Assembly (NCBI GenBank): GCA_963725645.1
Contig: CAVRZD010000006.1
Coordinates: 806,001 to 870,000 of the forward strand
Direction: 5' to 3'
Length of the DNA: 64,000 nucleotides
DNA from: JALYZC01 sp963725645
GTDB taxonomy: Bacteria; Actinomycetota; Thermoleophilia; Solirubrobacterales; Solirubrobacteraceae
The notes under the pieces are model-generated. The model saw only the letters and a program-made list of their open reading frames with translations. It did not search any database and was not told where the DNA came from. This document shows, in pieces, positions 45,165 to 54,483 of this stretch (position 1 is its first letter; each line of letters starts with the position of its first letter). The position numbers and the translations under genes are program-made.

Positions 45165-45982
45165 TCAGAGCGCCAGGAACTCGTTGATCACGTTCGCCGC
45201 GGCCTGCGGGAACTGCGCCATGAACGCGTGGCCGCCGCCGGGGAACTGCGCCAGACCAGGCGCCGGGGATTGCGGTGACGAGCGACAGCGCGTTGGCCGC
45301 GGGGATCACGAGGTCCGCGGTGCCGGTGAGCACCAGCGTGGCGGCCCGCAGCTCGCCCAGCCGGGCCGCGACGCCGTGCTCGTGCCATGTGTCCATCGCC
45401 GCGGCCTGGCGATCGATCAGCTGCGGCGGCAGCGCGGCACGGGCCTGCGCGACGATTTCGCCGAAGTCGCGGTACACGGACTCGGCGAACTCGGCCGGGA
45501 ACAGCAGCGAGAGCAGCCGCCGAGCCTGCTCGTCGGGCGTCCCCGACGTGTCGACGAGCTGGGCCCGCACGGCCGGGGCGGCGAGCACGGCGTCCGGGCC
45601 GCCGGGGTCGGTCGACAGCAGGACGAGCCGGTCGACAGCGTTGCGGGTGATCGAGGGCGAGCGCCTGGGCGATGAAGCCGCCCATCGACCAGCCGAGCAC
45701 GGACGCCGGGCCGAGGTTCAGGGCCGCGATGACGGCCGCCGTGTCGCGGGCCAGCCGCGCGACGTCGAACGGGGCGCCGTCGTCCGTCGAGGCGCCGATG
45801 CCGCGGTTGTCGAGCAGGACGAGCTCGTGGGCGGAGGCCAGGCGCTCGATGAACATCGGGTCCCAGTCGGCGTTGGTCGCCGCGAGCCCGTTGAGGACGA
45901 TCAGCGGCAGGCCCTCGCCGACCCGGCGGTAGCCGATGCGCCCGTCGTCGACCGGGATGGTGGAGACCGGCGGAGCCGCCAT
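45165..45982 (-). CDS. Alpha/beta hydrolase, two frame disruptions
   Basis: Two extra bases, near 45637 and 45258, split the locus; corrected it encodes about 271 residues. The fold is evident: PLIVLNGLAATNADWDP, the oxyanion segment, nucleophile elbow LGWSMGGFIAQALALDHP with the catalytic serine, VLTGTADLVIPAANAL (aspartate region) and GGGHAFMAQFPQAAANV (catalytic histidine). It resembles haloperoxidase and ester-hydrolase relatives. It converges with the MMPL gene with 3 bases between stops. Function is otherwise unknown. Confidence 0.85.
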
Positions 45983-46004
45983 CGGATCAAGTTACCCTGC
46001 CGGT

Positions 46005-46664
46005 ATGCGGCGCGTGGCGGCCATCGGCGTGGTGGTCCTCGTGCTGGCGCTCCTCGTCGTGGCGCAGCTCGCCCTGCCGGGGATCGCCGAGAACCGCATC
46101 CGGGACCGGCTCGCCGAGGACGGCCGCGTCGAGAGCGTGCACGTGTCGGCCTTCCCGGCCGTGAAGCTCCTCTGGGGGAAGGCGGACCGCGTGACGGTGC
46201 GCATGGCGAGCCTGCGCGCCAACGTCGGACGCCTCGGCGACCTGCTCGGGCGCACCGCCGATGCCGGCCGCGTTGACGCGACCACGCGCGAGCTCGACGT
46301 GCTGACCCTGCGCCTGCGCGGCGCGCGCCTGCGCAAGCGCGACGGCCGGCTCGAGGGCGAGGCGACGGTCACCGACGCCGACCTGCGCTCCGCGCTGCCT
46401 CAGGGGTTCGACGTGCGGCCGGTCGCGTCCGGCGCGGGCCAGCTCGTGCTGCGCGGCACGGCCACGCTGTTCGGGACCACGATCTCGGCGAACGCGGTCC
46501 TGCTCGCCCAGGACGGCAAGCTCAAGATCGCACCCGACGTGCCCTTCGGCGGGTTCGCCGCGCTGACCGTGTTCACCGACCCGCACGTCCACGTCGACGG
46601 CGTCGGCGCTCGGGCCGCGCCGGGCGGCGGCTTCACGCTGACCGCGCGCGGCCGCCTGCGCTGA
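46005..46664 (+). CDS. DUF2993 (LmeA-like) phospholipid-binding protein
   Basis: Predicted protein of 219 residues from ATG 46005. A signal anchor (about 6-22) precedes the DUF2993 domain, with ENRIRDRLAEDGRVESVHVSAFPAVKLLWGKADRV, then repeated beta-strand segments and LIAPDVPF-like KLKIAPDVPFGG near the end. Mycobacterial LmeA of this family takes part in mannoglycan maturation and binds phosphatidylinositides. A cell-envelope role is inferred. It is divergent from the hydrolase, with starts about 22 bases apart. Confidence 0.82.
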   Translation: MRRVAAIGVVVLVLALLVVAQLALPGIAENRIRDRLAEDGRVESVHVSAFPAVKLLWGKADRVTVRMASLRANVGRLGDLLGRTADAGRVDATTRELDVLTLRLRGARLRKRDGRLEGEATVTDADLRSALPQGFDVRPVASGAGQLVLRGTATLFGTTISANAVLLAQDGKLKIAPDVPFGGFAALTVFTDPHVHVDGVGARAAPGGGFTLTARGRLR

Positions 46665-46666
46665 CG

Positions 46667-48529
46667 CTAGGGCCGCTGCGGCGGGCCGATCAGCGGCGCC
46701 CGCACCGGTGCGGCGAGGCCGACGAACTGCACCAGCCCGTTGCCGCCGACGAACCGCGACAGCGGGGACCCGTTGCTCCAGTTGTTCGCGACCCAGACGT
46801 TGCCGGACTGGTCCACCTGCACGGCGGTCAGGTGCTGCAGCGCGCGGCTGACGAACCCGCTCCTGACCGGCGAGATCGGGTCGCCCGTCCGCGTCCCGGG
46901 CGGGCAGGTCGATCGCCTCCGACCGCACAGCTCGATGAGGCTCGGGTGCACGAACCCGGCGGCCCAGACGTGATCCGCGCCGTCCACCGCCACGCCCCAC
47001 AGACCGGGACGGCCCGCGACGGCGTGGTTGCGCACGCGCCCCCGGTTGCTGATCTGGGTCAGGTCGCTGGAGGCGAGGCTCGCCACCCAGAGGTTGTCGG
47101 CGCTGTCGACCGCGATGCCCTGCGGCGATCGCGCGCGGCCGAGGGAGATCGGCGAGTTCGACGAGGGCGTCCCGTCCGGTGCGATCTTCGTCACGCTGCC
47201 GATCGTCGTCGGCGACGTCGAGTTGTTCGTCACCCAGGCGTTCCCGCCCGAGTCGATCGCGACGGCGAAGGGCAGGTTGATGCCCCCGCCGGTCACCGTC
47301 TGGTGCACGGCGGGATCGCCGCGGCGGAAGATCGTGACGCTGCTGGTGCCGCCCGTGCCGGCGAAGTTGGGGATCCAGATGCTCCCCTGCCGGTCGACCG
47401 CCAGGCCCTGAGGCTTGCTGATCTGACCGTTCGCCGTGTACCCGCCGGGCGGCGAGAGGACATGACCCTGCGCATCCAGGAGCGACACGCTGTTCCCGAC
47501 GTAGTTGCCGAGCCAGACGCGCCCCACCTGGTCGATCGCCGTCCCGAAGCCGACAGCCTTGATGCCGCCGCCGGTCAGCGGGCTTCCGAGGATCGGCCGG
47601 CCGGTCGGGCTCAGGACGGTGACGCCCAACCCGGCCGTCGTCCCCGGCGGCTCGAAGTTGTTCCCGGCCCAGGCGTTCCCGGCCGCGTCGAATGCCATCC
47701 GCCCCGGGGCGTCGAAGCCGCCGTCCGTGTACACGAGCGCGAGCGTCCACGCCGCCGGCCTCGACGTCAGCGCCGGACCGTACGTCCGGGGCCGCTGGAG
47801 CCGGAACAGGCCGGCGGTGTTCCGACCGGGAGCGTGCGCGATGTTCAGGATCGCGTCCAGCGTGTTGCGGGGCGCGGGCCGCGCGGCCGGCCGGGCGAGG
47901 GCGAAGAGCCGGCGGCAGCTGCTCGGGGTCCCGCGGGTGCAGCTCGCCAGCACGTTGGCCAGCGTGTTGAACAGCGGCAGCGCCTCGGTGGCGGTGCCGT
48001 TCGGCGGGTTCGCCAGCACGAAGCTGACCTTGGCGGTCGCCGGCTCGACGAGGTTCGCGACCGTGGCGGCGGCGTTGGGCAGGCCGGGGGAGGGTCCGGC
48101 GACGGTCTTGCCGACGAGGAACTGGGCGAAGGCGTAGGCGGAGGCGACGGTCGTCTGCTCGCTGATCTGCACCGAGGCCAGCGGCGCGCCGGTCGCGCCG
48201 GCGACGTCCATCAGGCGCAGGGCGCGGCCGACGCCGGCGGCCCGCGCCTTCGGCCTCCCGCCCGTGGCGACGACGTACAGGGGAGCGCCGCCGCCGGGGT
48301 CGGTGAACGCGATCTTGAAGGCGCCGCCGCCATTCGTCGGCGCGGCGCCGAGCCGGGTCGCGCGGGTGCTCCCGGCGGCGTAGAGCTCGACGGTCGAGCC
48401 GACCACGGGACGACTCGCCGCGAGCACGGTTCCCGACAGGGACGCGGCGGTGGCACCCGGCGCCGGCCCCAGGAGCAGGATCGTGGCGGCGACAGTGCCC
48501 AGCGCAAGTGTGGACGTCCGGCGCGTCAC
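46667..48529 (-). CDS. Secreted NHL-repeat beta-propeller protein
   Basis: Predicted protein of 620 residues from GTG 48529, chosen because it gives a clean signal peptide (TSTLALGTVAATILLLGPAPGATA). Residues about 35-100 resemble a carboxypeptidase-regulatory beta domain. A helical region follows. The C-terminal half has at least five six-bladed propeller repeats such as DAAGNAWAGNN, DQVGRVWLGNYVGNS, DRQGSIWIPN, DSGGNAWVTNN and DQSGNVWVANNW, the NHL/Vgb-like pattern. Enzymatic activity (streptogramin lyase) is not shown by sequence, and these could bind proteins or glycans. Confidence 0.85.
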   Translation of the reverse strand: MTRRTSTLALGTVAATILLLGPAPGATAASLSGTVLAASRPVVGSTVELYAAGSTRATRLGAAPTNGGGAFKIAFTDPGGGAPLYVVATGGRPKARAAGVGRALRLMDVAGATGAPLASVQISEQTTVASAYAFAQFLVGKTVAGPSPGLPNAAATVANLVEPATAKVSFVLANPPNGTATEALPLFNTLANVLASCTRGTPSSCRRLFALARPAARPAPRNTLDAILNIAHAPGRNTAGLFRLQRPRTYGPALTSRPAAWTLALVYTDGGFDAPGRMAFDAAGNAWAGNNFEPPGTTAGLGVTVLSPTGRPILGSPLTGGGIKAVGFGTAIDQVGRVWLGNYVGNSVSLLDAQGHVLSPPGGYTANGQISKPQGLAVDRQGSIWIPNFAGTGGTSSVTIFRRGDPAVHQTVTGGGINLPFAVAIDSGGNAWVTNNSTSPTTIGSVTKIAPDGTPSSNSPISLGRARSPQGIAVDSADNLWVASLASSDLTQISNRGRVRNHAVAGRPGLWGVAVDGADHVWAAGFVHPSLIELCGRRRSTCPPGTRTGDPISPVRSGFVSRALQHLTAVQVDQSGNVWVANNWSNGSPLSRFVGGNGLVQFVGLAAPVRAPLIGPPQRP

Positions 48530-48667
48530 GGCGCCGTCCCCGCTTCCCTGGCTGAACAGGCCCACGCGGAACAGCCTATGGCGCGCGTCGGCGGGACCTG
48601 GGAGTGTTGGGTCGCGCCGGGATGCGGGTAGGTCGGCGTATGACCCCTCGATGACGAGGAGAGACCG

Positions 48668-49666
<999 letters not shown>

Positions 49667-49679
49667 CCGCGGACGGCGG

Positions 49680-50948
49680 CTAGCGCGAGAACAGGCTTCG
49701 CGCGCGCCAGAGCGTGCGCGGGTTGCCGCGCGGGATCATGCGTCCGGTGGCCAGCATGCGCCGCGGGTCCGCGCGGCCCATCGAGGTGTCGACCCAGTCC
49801 TCGAAGCGGCAGCGGAACGTGATGTCGGCGGACTCGACGCGCCCGCGCGCCACCTCGCTGGAGCCGTTGTCGATCCGCAGGTGCCAGGGCTCGGCGTCGC
49901 GGAAGTCCCACTGCAGCGTGATCGGCTCGGGGGCGGCATAGGCCTGGGACAGGCCGCGGCGGATCGAGTCGAAGTACATGTCCAGCAGCTCGGGATCCTG
50001 CGACGGCGGGCCGTTCTTCTCGCCGAGGATGTTCCCGCGCAGGAACGCGATGCCGCGCTTCGCGCGGTCCTCCGAACTGAGATCGGATTCCAGCGGGACG
50101 CCGCCAGGCAGCTCCTCGGGCGGCATGCCGGCCGCGCGCAGTTTGGCGTCGAGCGAGTTCGCGCCGACCTGGAAGACCTCGACCATCGTCGATCCGAAGC
50201 AGGTGATGTAGCGCTCGTCCCAGTTCGGCGGCACGAACACGGCGGTCGCCCACGGGATCACCTCGCGCAGGATCTCCGCGACCGCGGCGGGGACCTCGGG
50301 GTCCTCGTCCTTGAGGTCCGACAGGAGCTTGACGCCGAAGCCGATGTGGCGCTGCTCGTCGCGCGAGATGTTCTGCATCCCCTCGAAGAAGGCGGGGAGC
50401 ACGCCGCGCTCGCCGAGGTAATCCTCGATGAAGTGCTGCCCAGGCTGGGCGAGCGACGCCTCGACGACGAGGTGGTAGAGCGTGACGGCGGCGGCGAGCT
50501 TCGGCCTGGAGCGGTCCCTGCGCAGCTCGTCGGCCATCCGGTCGAGGCGGCCGAAGACCTTCTTGAAGCCCCAGCTCAGCTCGGGCTGCGTGGTCGCGAG
50601 CGACGCGGCGATCGAGTCGCCGGTGTCGACGACCTCGGACATGAACCGCGCGAAGAAGACGGCGTGGCGGGCCTCGTCGACCTGCTGGGTGGTGAGGAAG
50701 TACTTCTGCTCCTCGCGGGGCGCCGCGTCGATGTAGGGAGACAGGTTGTCCGCGACGCTGTCCTCGCCGTGGAAGAACATCGCGTAGTTCCACAGCGCGG
50801 CGCGGCGCTCGAGGTCGGAGAACTTCTCGCGCCAGTCCTCGCGATCCTGCGAGAAGTCGAGCTCGCTGGTCCTCCAGTTGCCCTGCTCCCAGCGCTGGTA
50901 CAGGTCCTCGTAGGAGACCATCTCGACTGCGGACGTACGGGTCGCCAT
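49680..50948 (-). CDS. R2-like ligand-binding oxidase fused to an SCP2-like domain
   Basis: Predicted protein of 422 residues. The first 300 residues are a ribonucleotide-reductase-R2-like ferritin fold with ligands E62, E92, H95, E163, E198 and H201. V65 and Y158 occupy the positions that form the valine-tyrosine crosslink in R2lox proteins, and the R2 radical tyrosine position after H95 is phenylalanine, so this is R2lox rather than a reductase subunit. A C-terminal region (about 310-415) with ESADITFRCRFEDWVD and LATGRMIPRGNPRTLWRARSLF matches an SCP2-type lipid-binding domain. R2lox has a Mn/Fe cofactor that holds a long-chain ligand, so the fusion fits a lipid oxidase. Confidence 0.85.
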   Translation of the reverse strand: MATRTSAVEMVSYEDLYQRWEQGNWRTSELDFSQDREDWREKFSDLERRAALWNYAMFFHGEDSVADNLSPYIDAAPREEQKYFLTTQQVDEARHAVFFARFMSEVVDTGDSIAASLATTQPELSWGFKKVFGRLDRMADELRRDRSRPKLAAAVTLYHLVVEASLAQPGQHFIEDYLGERGVLPAFFEGMQNISRDEQRHIGFGVKLLSDLKDEDPEVPAAVAEILREVIPWATAVFVPPNWDERYITCFGSTMVEVFQVGANSLDAKLRAAGMPPEELPGGVPLESDLSSEDRAKRGIAFLRGNILGEKNGPPSQDPELLDMYFDSIRRGLSQAYAAPEPITLQWDFRDAEPWHLRIDNGSSEVARGRVESADITFRCRFEDWVDTSMGRADPRRMLATGRMIPRGNPRTLWRARSLFSR

Positions 50949-51016
50949 CTGCCGGAACCTCCCTCGTCGTCTACCTCGCAGGGAGCGTATCGCGCTGCTG
51001 AATCTCGTTCAACGCT

Positions 51017-51034
51017 GTGTGATGGACGTCACAC
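51017..51034. promoter_or_regulatory. CRP/FNR-family operator GTGTGA-N6-TCACAC
   Basis: GTGTGATGGACGTCACAC has perfect 6-base arms and contains TGTGA-N6-TCACA, the consensus site of CRP/FNR-family regulators. It lies in the 139-base region between the divergent R2lox gene (start 50948) and the zinc-ribbon gene (start 51088), about 70 bases from each. It could control either gene. Chance occurrence of such symmetry in so short a gap is low. Confidence 0.6.
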
Positions 51035-51087
51035 GGGGCCTTGCCGGTAGGTTCGCCGGATCCGAGGCCGGAAAGGAGATCGATCTC

Positions 51088-51279
51088 GTGGAACTCGACG
51101 ATCTGCACGACACACTCGCCGCCAAGGGCGTCGCCCTGGTGTGCCCCGCCTGCGGGATGCCGCACGTGGGCGGGGCCATGAAGGTCGATCTCGGTGCGTC
51201 CTTCCTCGGCGTCTACTGCGACCACTGCGGCCACCTGCGGCTCTTCCACGTCGAGACGCTCGAGGCTCCCGAGGACTGA
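51088..51279 (+). CDS. Small zinc-ribbon protein (63 residues)
   Basis: The GTG at 51088 is chosen because GGAAAGGAG lies at the right distance upstream. The protein holds CPACGMPHVGGAMKVDLGASFLGVYCDHCGHLRLFHVE, a four-cysteine zinc ribbon of spacing C-x2-C...C-x2-C. It lacks other domains. The upstream region has a CRP/FNR-like site, so expression may be signal-dependent. Its role is unknown. Confidence 0.75.
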   Translation: MELDDLHDTLAAKGVALVCPACGMPHVGGAMKVDLGASFLGVYCDHCGHLRLFHVETLEAPED

Positions 51280-51380
51280 GAGCATGCGTCGCGGGCGTCA
51301 CAGTCGGTGTGTCGCCGTCGCGATGGACGTGGCGGAGACCGCTCCGTATGGTGATCGCTCGTGTTGAGACCGGAGGAGAG

Positions 51381-52454
51381 ATGATGCGAAGGATCGGCAA
51401 GCGGACGGGTCTGGCAGTTGCGGCGACGGCGCTCGCGATCGCGTTGGCGATCCCGGCGAGCGCGCCGGCGGCCACGACGGTGCTGGGACGGGTCCAGCTC
51501 ACCGGCGGTTTGCCGAGCAACAGCAGTCTGTGCGGGGTTACCTGCACGGACGTCCAAGTCGGCTCGTCCTCGGCCGCGCAGTTCGTTGGGGCCTCACCGG
51601 TCGATGGGACGGTGACGTCGTGGAGCCTCCGAACTCCGTCCACTCCGATGGGGAGCGTGTACGCGCTGCGTATCGTGCGATCGGTGGCCGGCGGCAAGTT
51701 CGTCGTCGTAGGGACGAGCAACAACTTCACGGTGCCTGACACCACCGACAAGGTTCGCGGCCCCTTTACGACGTCGATTCCGTTGAAGAAGGGTGATCTG
51801 ATTGGCATGGTCGCGAACGGCAACGCACCGGTGCCGACCTTTGGGTCGACCAGCGCCTCCGACACCTACGACCTGTTCTACGGCGCGAACAGCCTGAGCG
51901 ACAACGGCCCGCCGATGAGCCCTAGCACCAACCCGCCGCTGACGAACCAGCAGATCGCCATCCAGGCCACGATCACCTTCACCACCCCGCCCCCCGGCTG
52001 CCCGCCCAACTGCCCGCCGCCCCCGCCGGGCGCGGGCAAGCCGAGCCTGAGCGCGTTCTCGGTCAGCCCGAAGACGTTCCGTTCCGCCTCCCGGGGTGCG
52101 AGCGTGGCGCGCACGCGGCGGCGCGTGATCCCGATCGGCACGAAGGTCTCCTACACGCTGTCGCAGGCGGCCACGACGACCTTCACGCTGCAGCGCAGGA
52201 CGACCGGCCGCCGAGTGAACGGCCGCTGCGTTGCGCCGAGGCGCAGCAACCGGACGAGGCGCCGGTGCTCGCGTTACGTCAACGTGAGCGGCAGCTTCAG
52301 CCGCGCGGGCGCCGCCGGTGCGAACAGCTTCAAGTTCACCGGCCGGCTCCGCGGGCGCAAGCTCTCGCCCGGCACCTACAAGGTGACCGCCGTGGCGTCC
52401 AACGCCAACGGCAAGTCCTCCAGCCGCACGACGACGTTCACCATCGTCAGCTAG
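51381..52454 (+). CDS. Secreted protein with Thermoleophilia C-terminal Ig-like module
   Basis: Predicted protein of 357 residues from ATG 51381 with GGAGGAG upstream. A signal peptide (GLAVAATALAIALAIPASAPAA) precedes a beta-rich domain of about 190 residues with SLRTPSTPMGSVYALRIVR and SSLCGVTCTDVQVG. A Pro-rich linker PPPGCPPNCPPPPPGAG leads to a C-terminal module with KVSYTLSQAATTTFTLQR, a pair of cysteines (NGRCVA, RRRCSR) and LSPGTYKVTAVASNANG. The next gene carries a related module. Function unknown; probably surface-exposed. Confidence 0.82.
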   Translation: MMRRIGKRTGLAVAATALAIALAIPASAPAATTVLGRVQLTGGLPSNSSLCGVTCTDVQVGSSSAAQFVGASPVDGTVTSWSLRTPSTPMGSVYALRIVRSVAGGKFVVVGTSNNFTVPDTTDKVRGPFTTSIPLKKGDLIGMVANGNAPVPTFGSTSASDTYDLFYGANSLSDNGPPMSPSTNPPLTNQQIAIQATITFTTPPPGCPPNCPPPPPGAGKPSLSAFSVSPKTFRSASRGASVARTRRRVIPIGTKVSYTLSQAATTTFTLQRRTTGRRVNGRCVAPRRSNRTRRRCSRYVNVSGSFSRAGAAGANSFKFTGRLRGRKLSPGTYKVTAVASNANGKSSSRTTTFTIVS

Positions 52455-52487
52455 CGCGCACCGCTGCCTCGTCGCCGGAAGGAACAG

Positions 52488-53921
52488 ATGCCCCGTCTCC
52501 TCATCAGCCTGTTCGTGCTATTCGCCCTCGTACCCGCGACGGCCTCGGCGGCTCCGGCCGTCAGCGGAGAGTTCCCCACAGCGGGAACGCTCAGCGGCGC
52601 GCCGAAGCACCTCGCGCAAGGCTCCGACGGGAACATCTGGGCTGTGCTGGATAACAACAAGCTCGCCAAGCTGACGCCGGCCGGAGCGGTGACGGAGTTC
52701 GACAATGCGAACCTCAGCTCGCCGAACGGCATCACGACGGGACCGGACGGCAACCTCTGGGTCACGCAGATCAACGGCGTGGTGAAGATCTCGCCGGGCA
52801 ACCCGACAGCTGGCACCCCAACGACGATCAACTCGATCGGCGGCCCCGAGGGCATCACCACAGGTCCCGACAACAATCTCTGGACGGCGAGCGGTACGAA
52901 CGTGATCAAGATCCCACCCGGAAATCCCTCGGGATTCACGCCGTACGCGGTCGTCACCACCGCTCGTGGAATCGCCCGCGGCAACGACGGGAACCTCTGG
53001 GTCGCCGACAAGGACGGTCATCGCATCGTGAGCGTCACGACCGCCGGGGCGCCCACGAGCTACAACACGGCGCCTACCGGTGGGCCGATGGCTACCGCCG
53101 CGGGCCCCGGTAACCAGATCGCGTTCTCGGATCCGATCGTGCAGCCGGAAGAGGTCGGCCTGATCACACCCGGCGGCACGCCGCAGCGGATCGTCGCGCC
53201 CGGCGGCAGCGGCGACCCGACCGACATCGTCTTCGGCAACGACGGTGCGTACTGGTTCACGCGCTTCGGGGGGAACGACCTGCTGCGGTTGACCCCCGGC
53301 GGCGCACAGACGACGTTGACCGGTTTGAGCGCCAACGCGGGCCCCCGTTACCTCACCAAGGGACCCGGCGACACGTTGTGGGTGGGCCTCGAGACCGCCA
53401 AGAAGATCGCGCGCGTCAGCGGCGTCTCCGCGCCGGGCACGACAACGCCTCCGCCCGGTGGCGGCGGTACCGGCGACACGACCGCCCCGGCGGTCTCCTC
53501 TCTCAGCCTGACGCACCGCACCTGGCACCTCGGATCGGCGCTCGCGAGCTTCTCCCGCACGGCCAGCCCGATCGTCGGCACGACCATCGGCTTTCGCGTG
53601 AGTGAGCAGTCCACCACCAAGTTCACGTTCGCCCAGCTGCTCCCGGGGCGGAAGGTCGGTCGCCGCTGCCTGGCCGCGACGCGAGCGCGCCGACATCGCA
53701 AGCGGTGCACCCGCGTGATCAACGTCAGCCCGAGCCTCTCGTACAAGACGAGCGCGGGGCGGCACCGCGTGAAGTTCCAGGGCCGTCTCACCCGACGCAA
53801 GACGCTGAAGCCCGGCAGCTACCGGCTCACCGTGACCGCCACGGATGCGGCGAAGAACCTGTCGCGCGCCAAGTCGACGACGTTCAGGGTGCTTCCGGCC
53901 GTGCAGCGTCGCCGGCGCTGA
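52488..53921 (+). CDS. Secreted NHL/Vgb-like propeller protein with the same C-terminal module
   Basis: Predicted protein of 477 residues, signal peptide LLISLFVLFALVPATASA. Residues about 25-320 form a propeller of six or more repeats: GSDGNIWAVLD, GPDGNLWVTQ, GPDNNLWTAS, GNDGNLWVADKDG, GNDGAYWFTRFGG and GPGDTLWVGLE. This pattern is that of virginiamycin B lyase-like proteins, but a lyase histidine cannot be shown. After a Gly/Pro linker the C-terminal module (about 345-470) has IGFRVSEQSTTKFTFAQLLPG, the paired cysteines and LKPGSYRLTVTATDAAKN, related to the module in the previous gene. Confidence 0.85.
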   Translation: MPRLLISLFVLFALVPATASAAPAVSGEFPTAGTLSGAPKHLAQGSDGNIWAVLDNNKLAKLTPAGAVTEFDNANLSSPNGITTGPDGNLWVTQINGVVKISPGNPTAGTPTTINSIGGPEGITTGPDNNLWTASGTNVIKIPPGNPSGFTPYAVVTTARGIARGNDGNLWVADKDGHRIVSVTTAGAPTSYNTAPTGGPMATAAGPGNQIAFSDPIVQPEEVGLITPGGTPQRIVAPGGSGDPTDIVFGNDGAYWFTRFGGNDLLRLTPGGAQTTLTGLSANAGPRYLTKGPGDTLWVGLETAKKIARVSGVSAPGTTTPPPGGGGTGDTTAPAVSSLSLTHRTWHLGSALASFSRTASPIVGTTIGFRVSEQSTTKFTFAQLLPGRKVGRRCLAATRARRHRKRCTRVINVSPSLSYKTSAGRHRVKFQGRLTRRKTLKPGSYRLTVTATDAAKNLSRAKSTTFRVLPAVQRRRR

Positions 53922-53994
53922 CGGCAGCCTCTTTGCCATCCCTTGGGAGTTGTCTTAGCGGCCTCTTAGGCATGGCGGGAACACTCTGGGCACG

Positions 53995-54483
53995 ATGCAC
54001 GGGGTACCCGATCGCGATCCCAATCGCGTGTCGGCCCGCGATGGCGGGCTACGACGGATCTCGCGACTGACCGGCTGGGCCGTCGCGGCCTCGGTCGTGT
54101 TGACCGGCGGGCTGGCCAAGCTCGCCGCCGATGCCTTCGGTGGCCGCTCCGGCAAGGCGCGCGCGGCGAGCCCCGCGCGCCCGGCCACGAGCGCCGCTCC
54201 CGCGCAGCCGGACGCGACCACCACGCCGAACGACCAGGGCCTCCAGCCGCCGTCGCAGCCGCCCTCCGACCCCGGGAGCGACCCCGCCGGCGCCGGCTCG
54301 GACCCAGGCGCGTCCGGCGACCCCGGCGCCGGCTCGGCCGGGAGCTCCGACCAGGGCGCTCCGACCGATCCCGGGGCCTCGGGCGACACGGGTGCCCCGA
54401 CCGACCCGGGCGCCTCCGGCGGGGATTCCAGCGGCTCCGTGGCGCCGGACTCCGGCGGCGGAGCGGTCTCCGGCGGATCCTGA
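53995..54483 (+). CDS. Membrane-anchored low-complexity protein preceding apbE
   Basis: Predicted protein of 162 residues. One hydrophobic segment (about 27-48) is followed by about 100 residues of Pro, Gly, Ser, Ala and Asp that repeat units such as DPGASGD and GAPTDPGASG. Its start follows a 70-base gap, and its stop overlaps the apbE start. It lacks a recognisable flavinylation motif, though it may be a spacer anchored near the redox complex. No homologue is known to me. Confidence 0.6.
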   Translation: MHGVPDRDPNRVSARDGGLRRISRLTGWAVAASVVLTGGLAKLAADAFGGRSGKARAASPARPATSAAPAQPDATTTPNDQGLQPPSQPPSDPGSDPAGAGSDPGASGDPGAGSAGSSDQGAPTDPGASGDTGAPTDPGASGGDSSGSVAPDSGGGAVSGGS

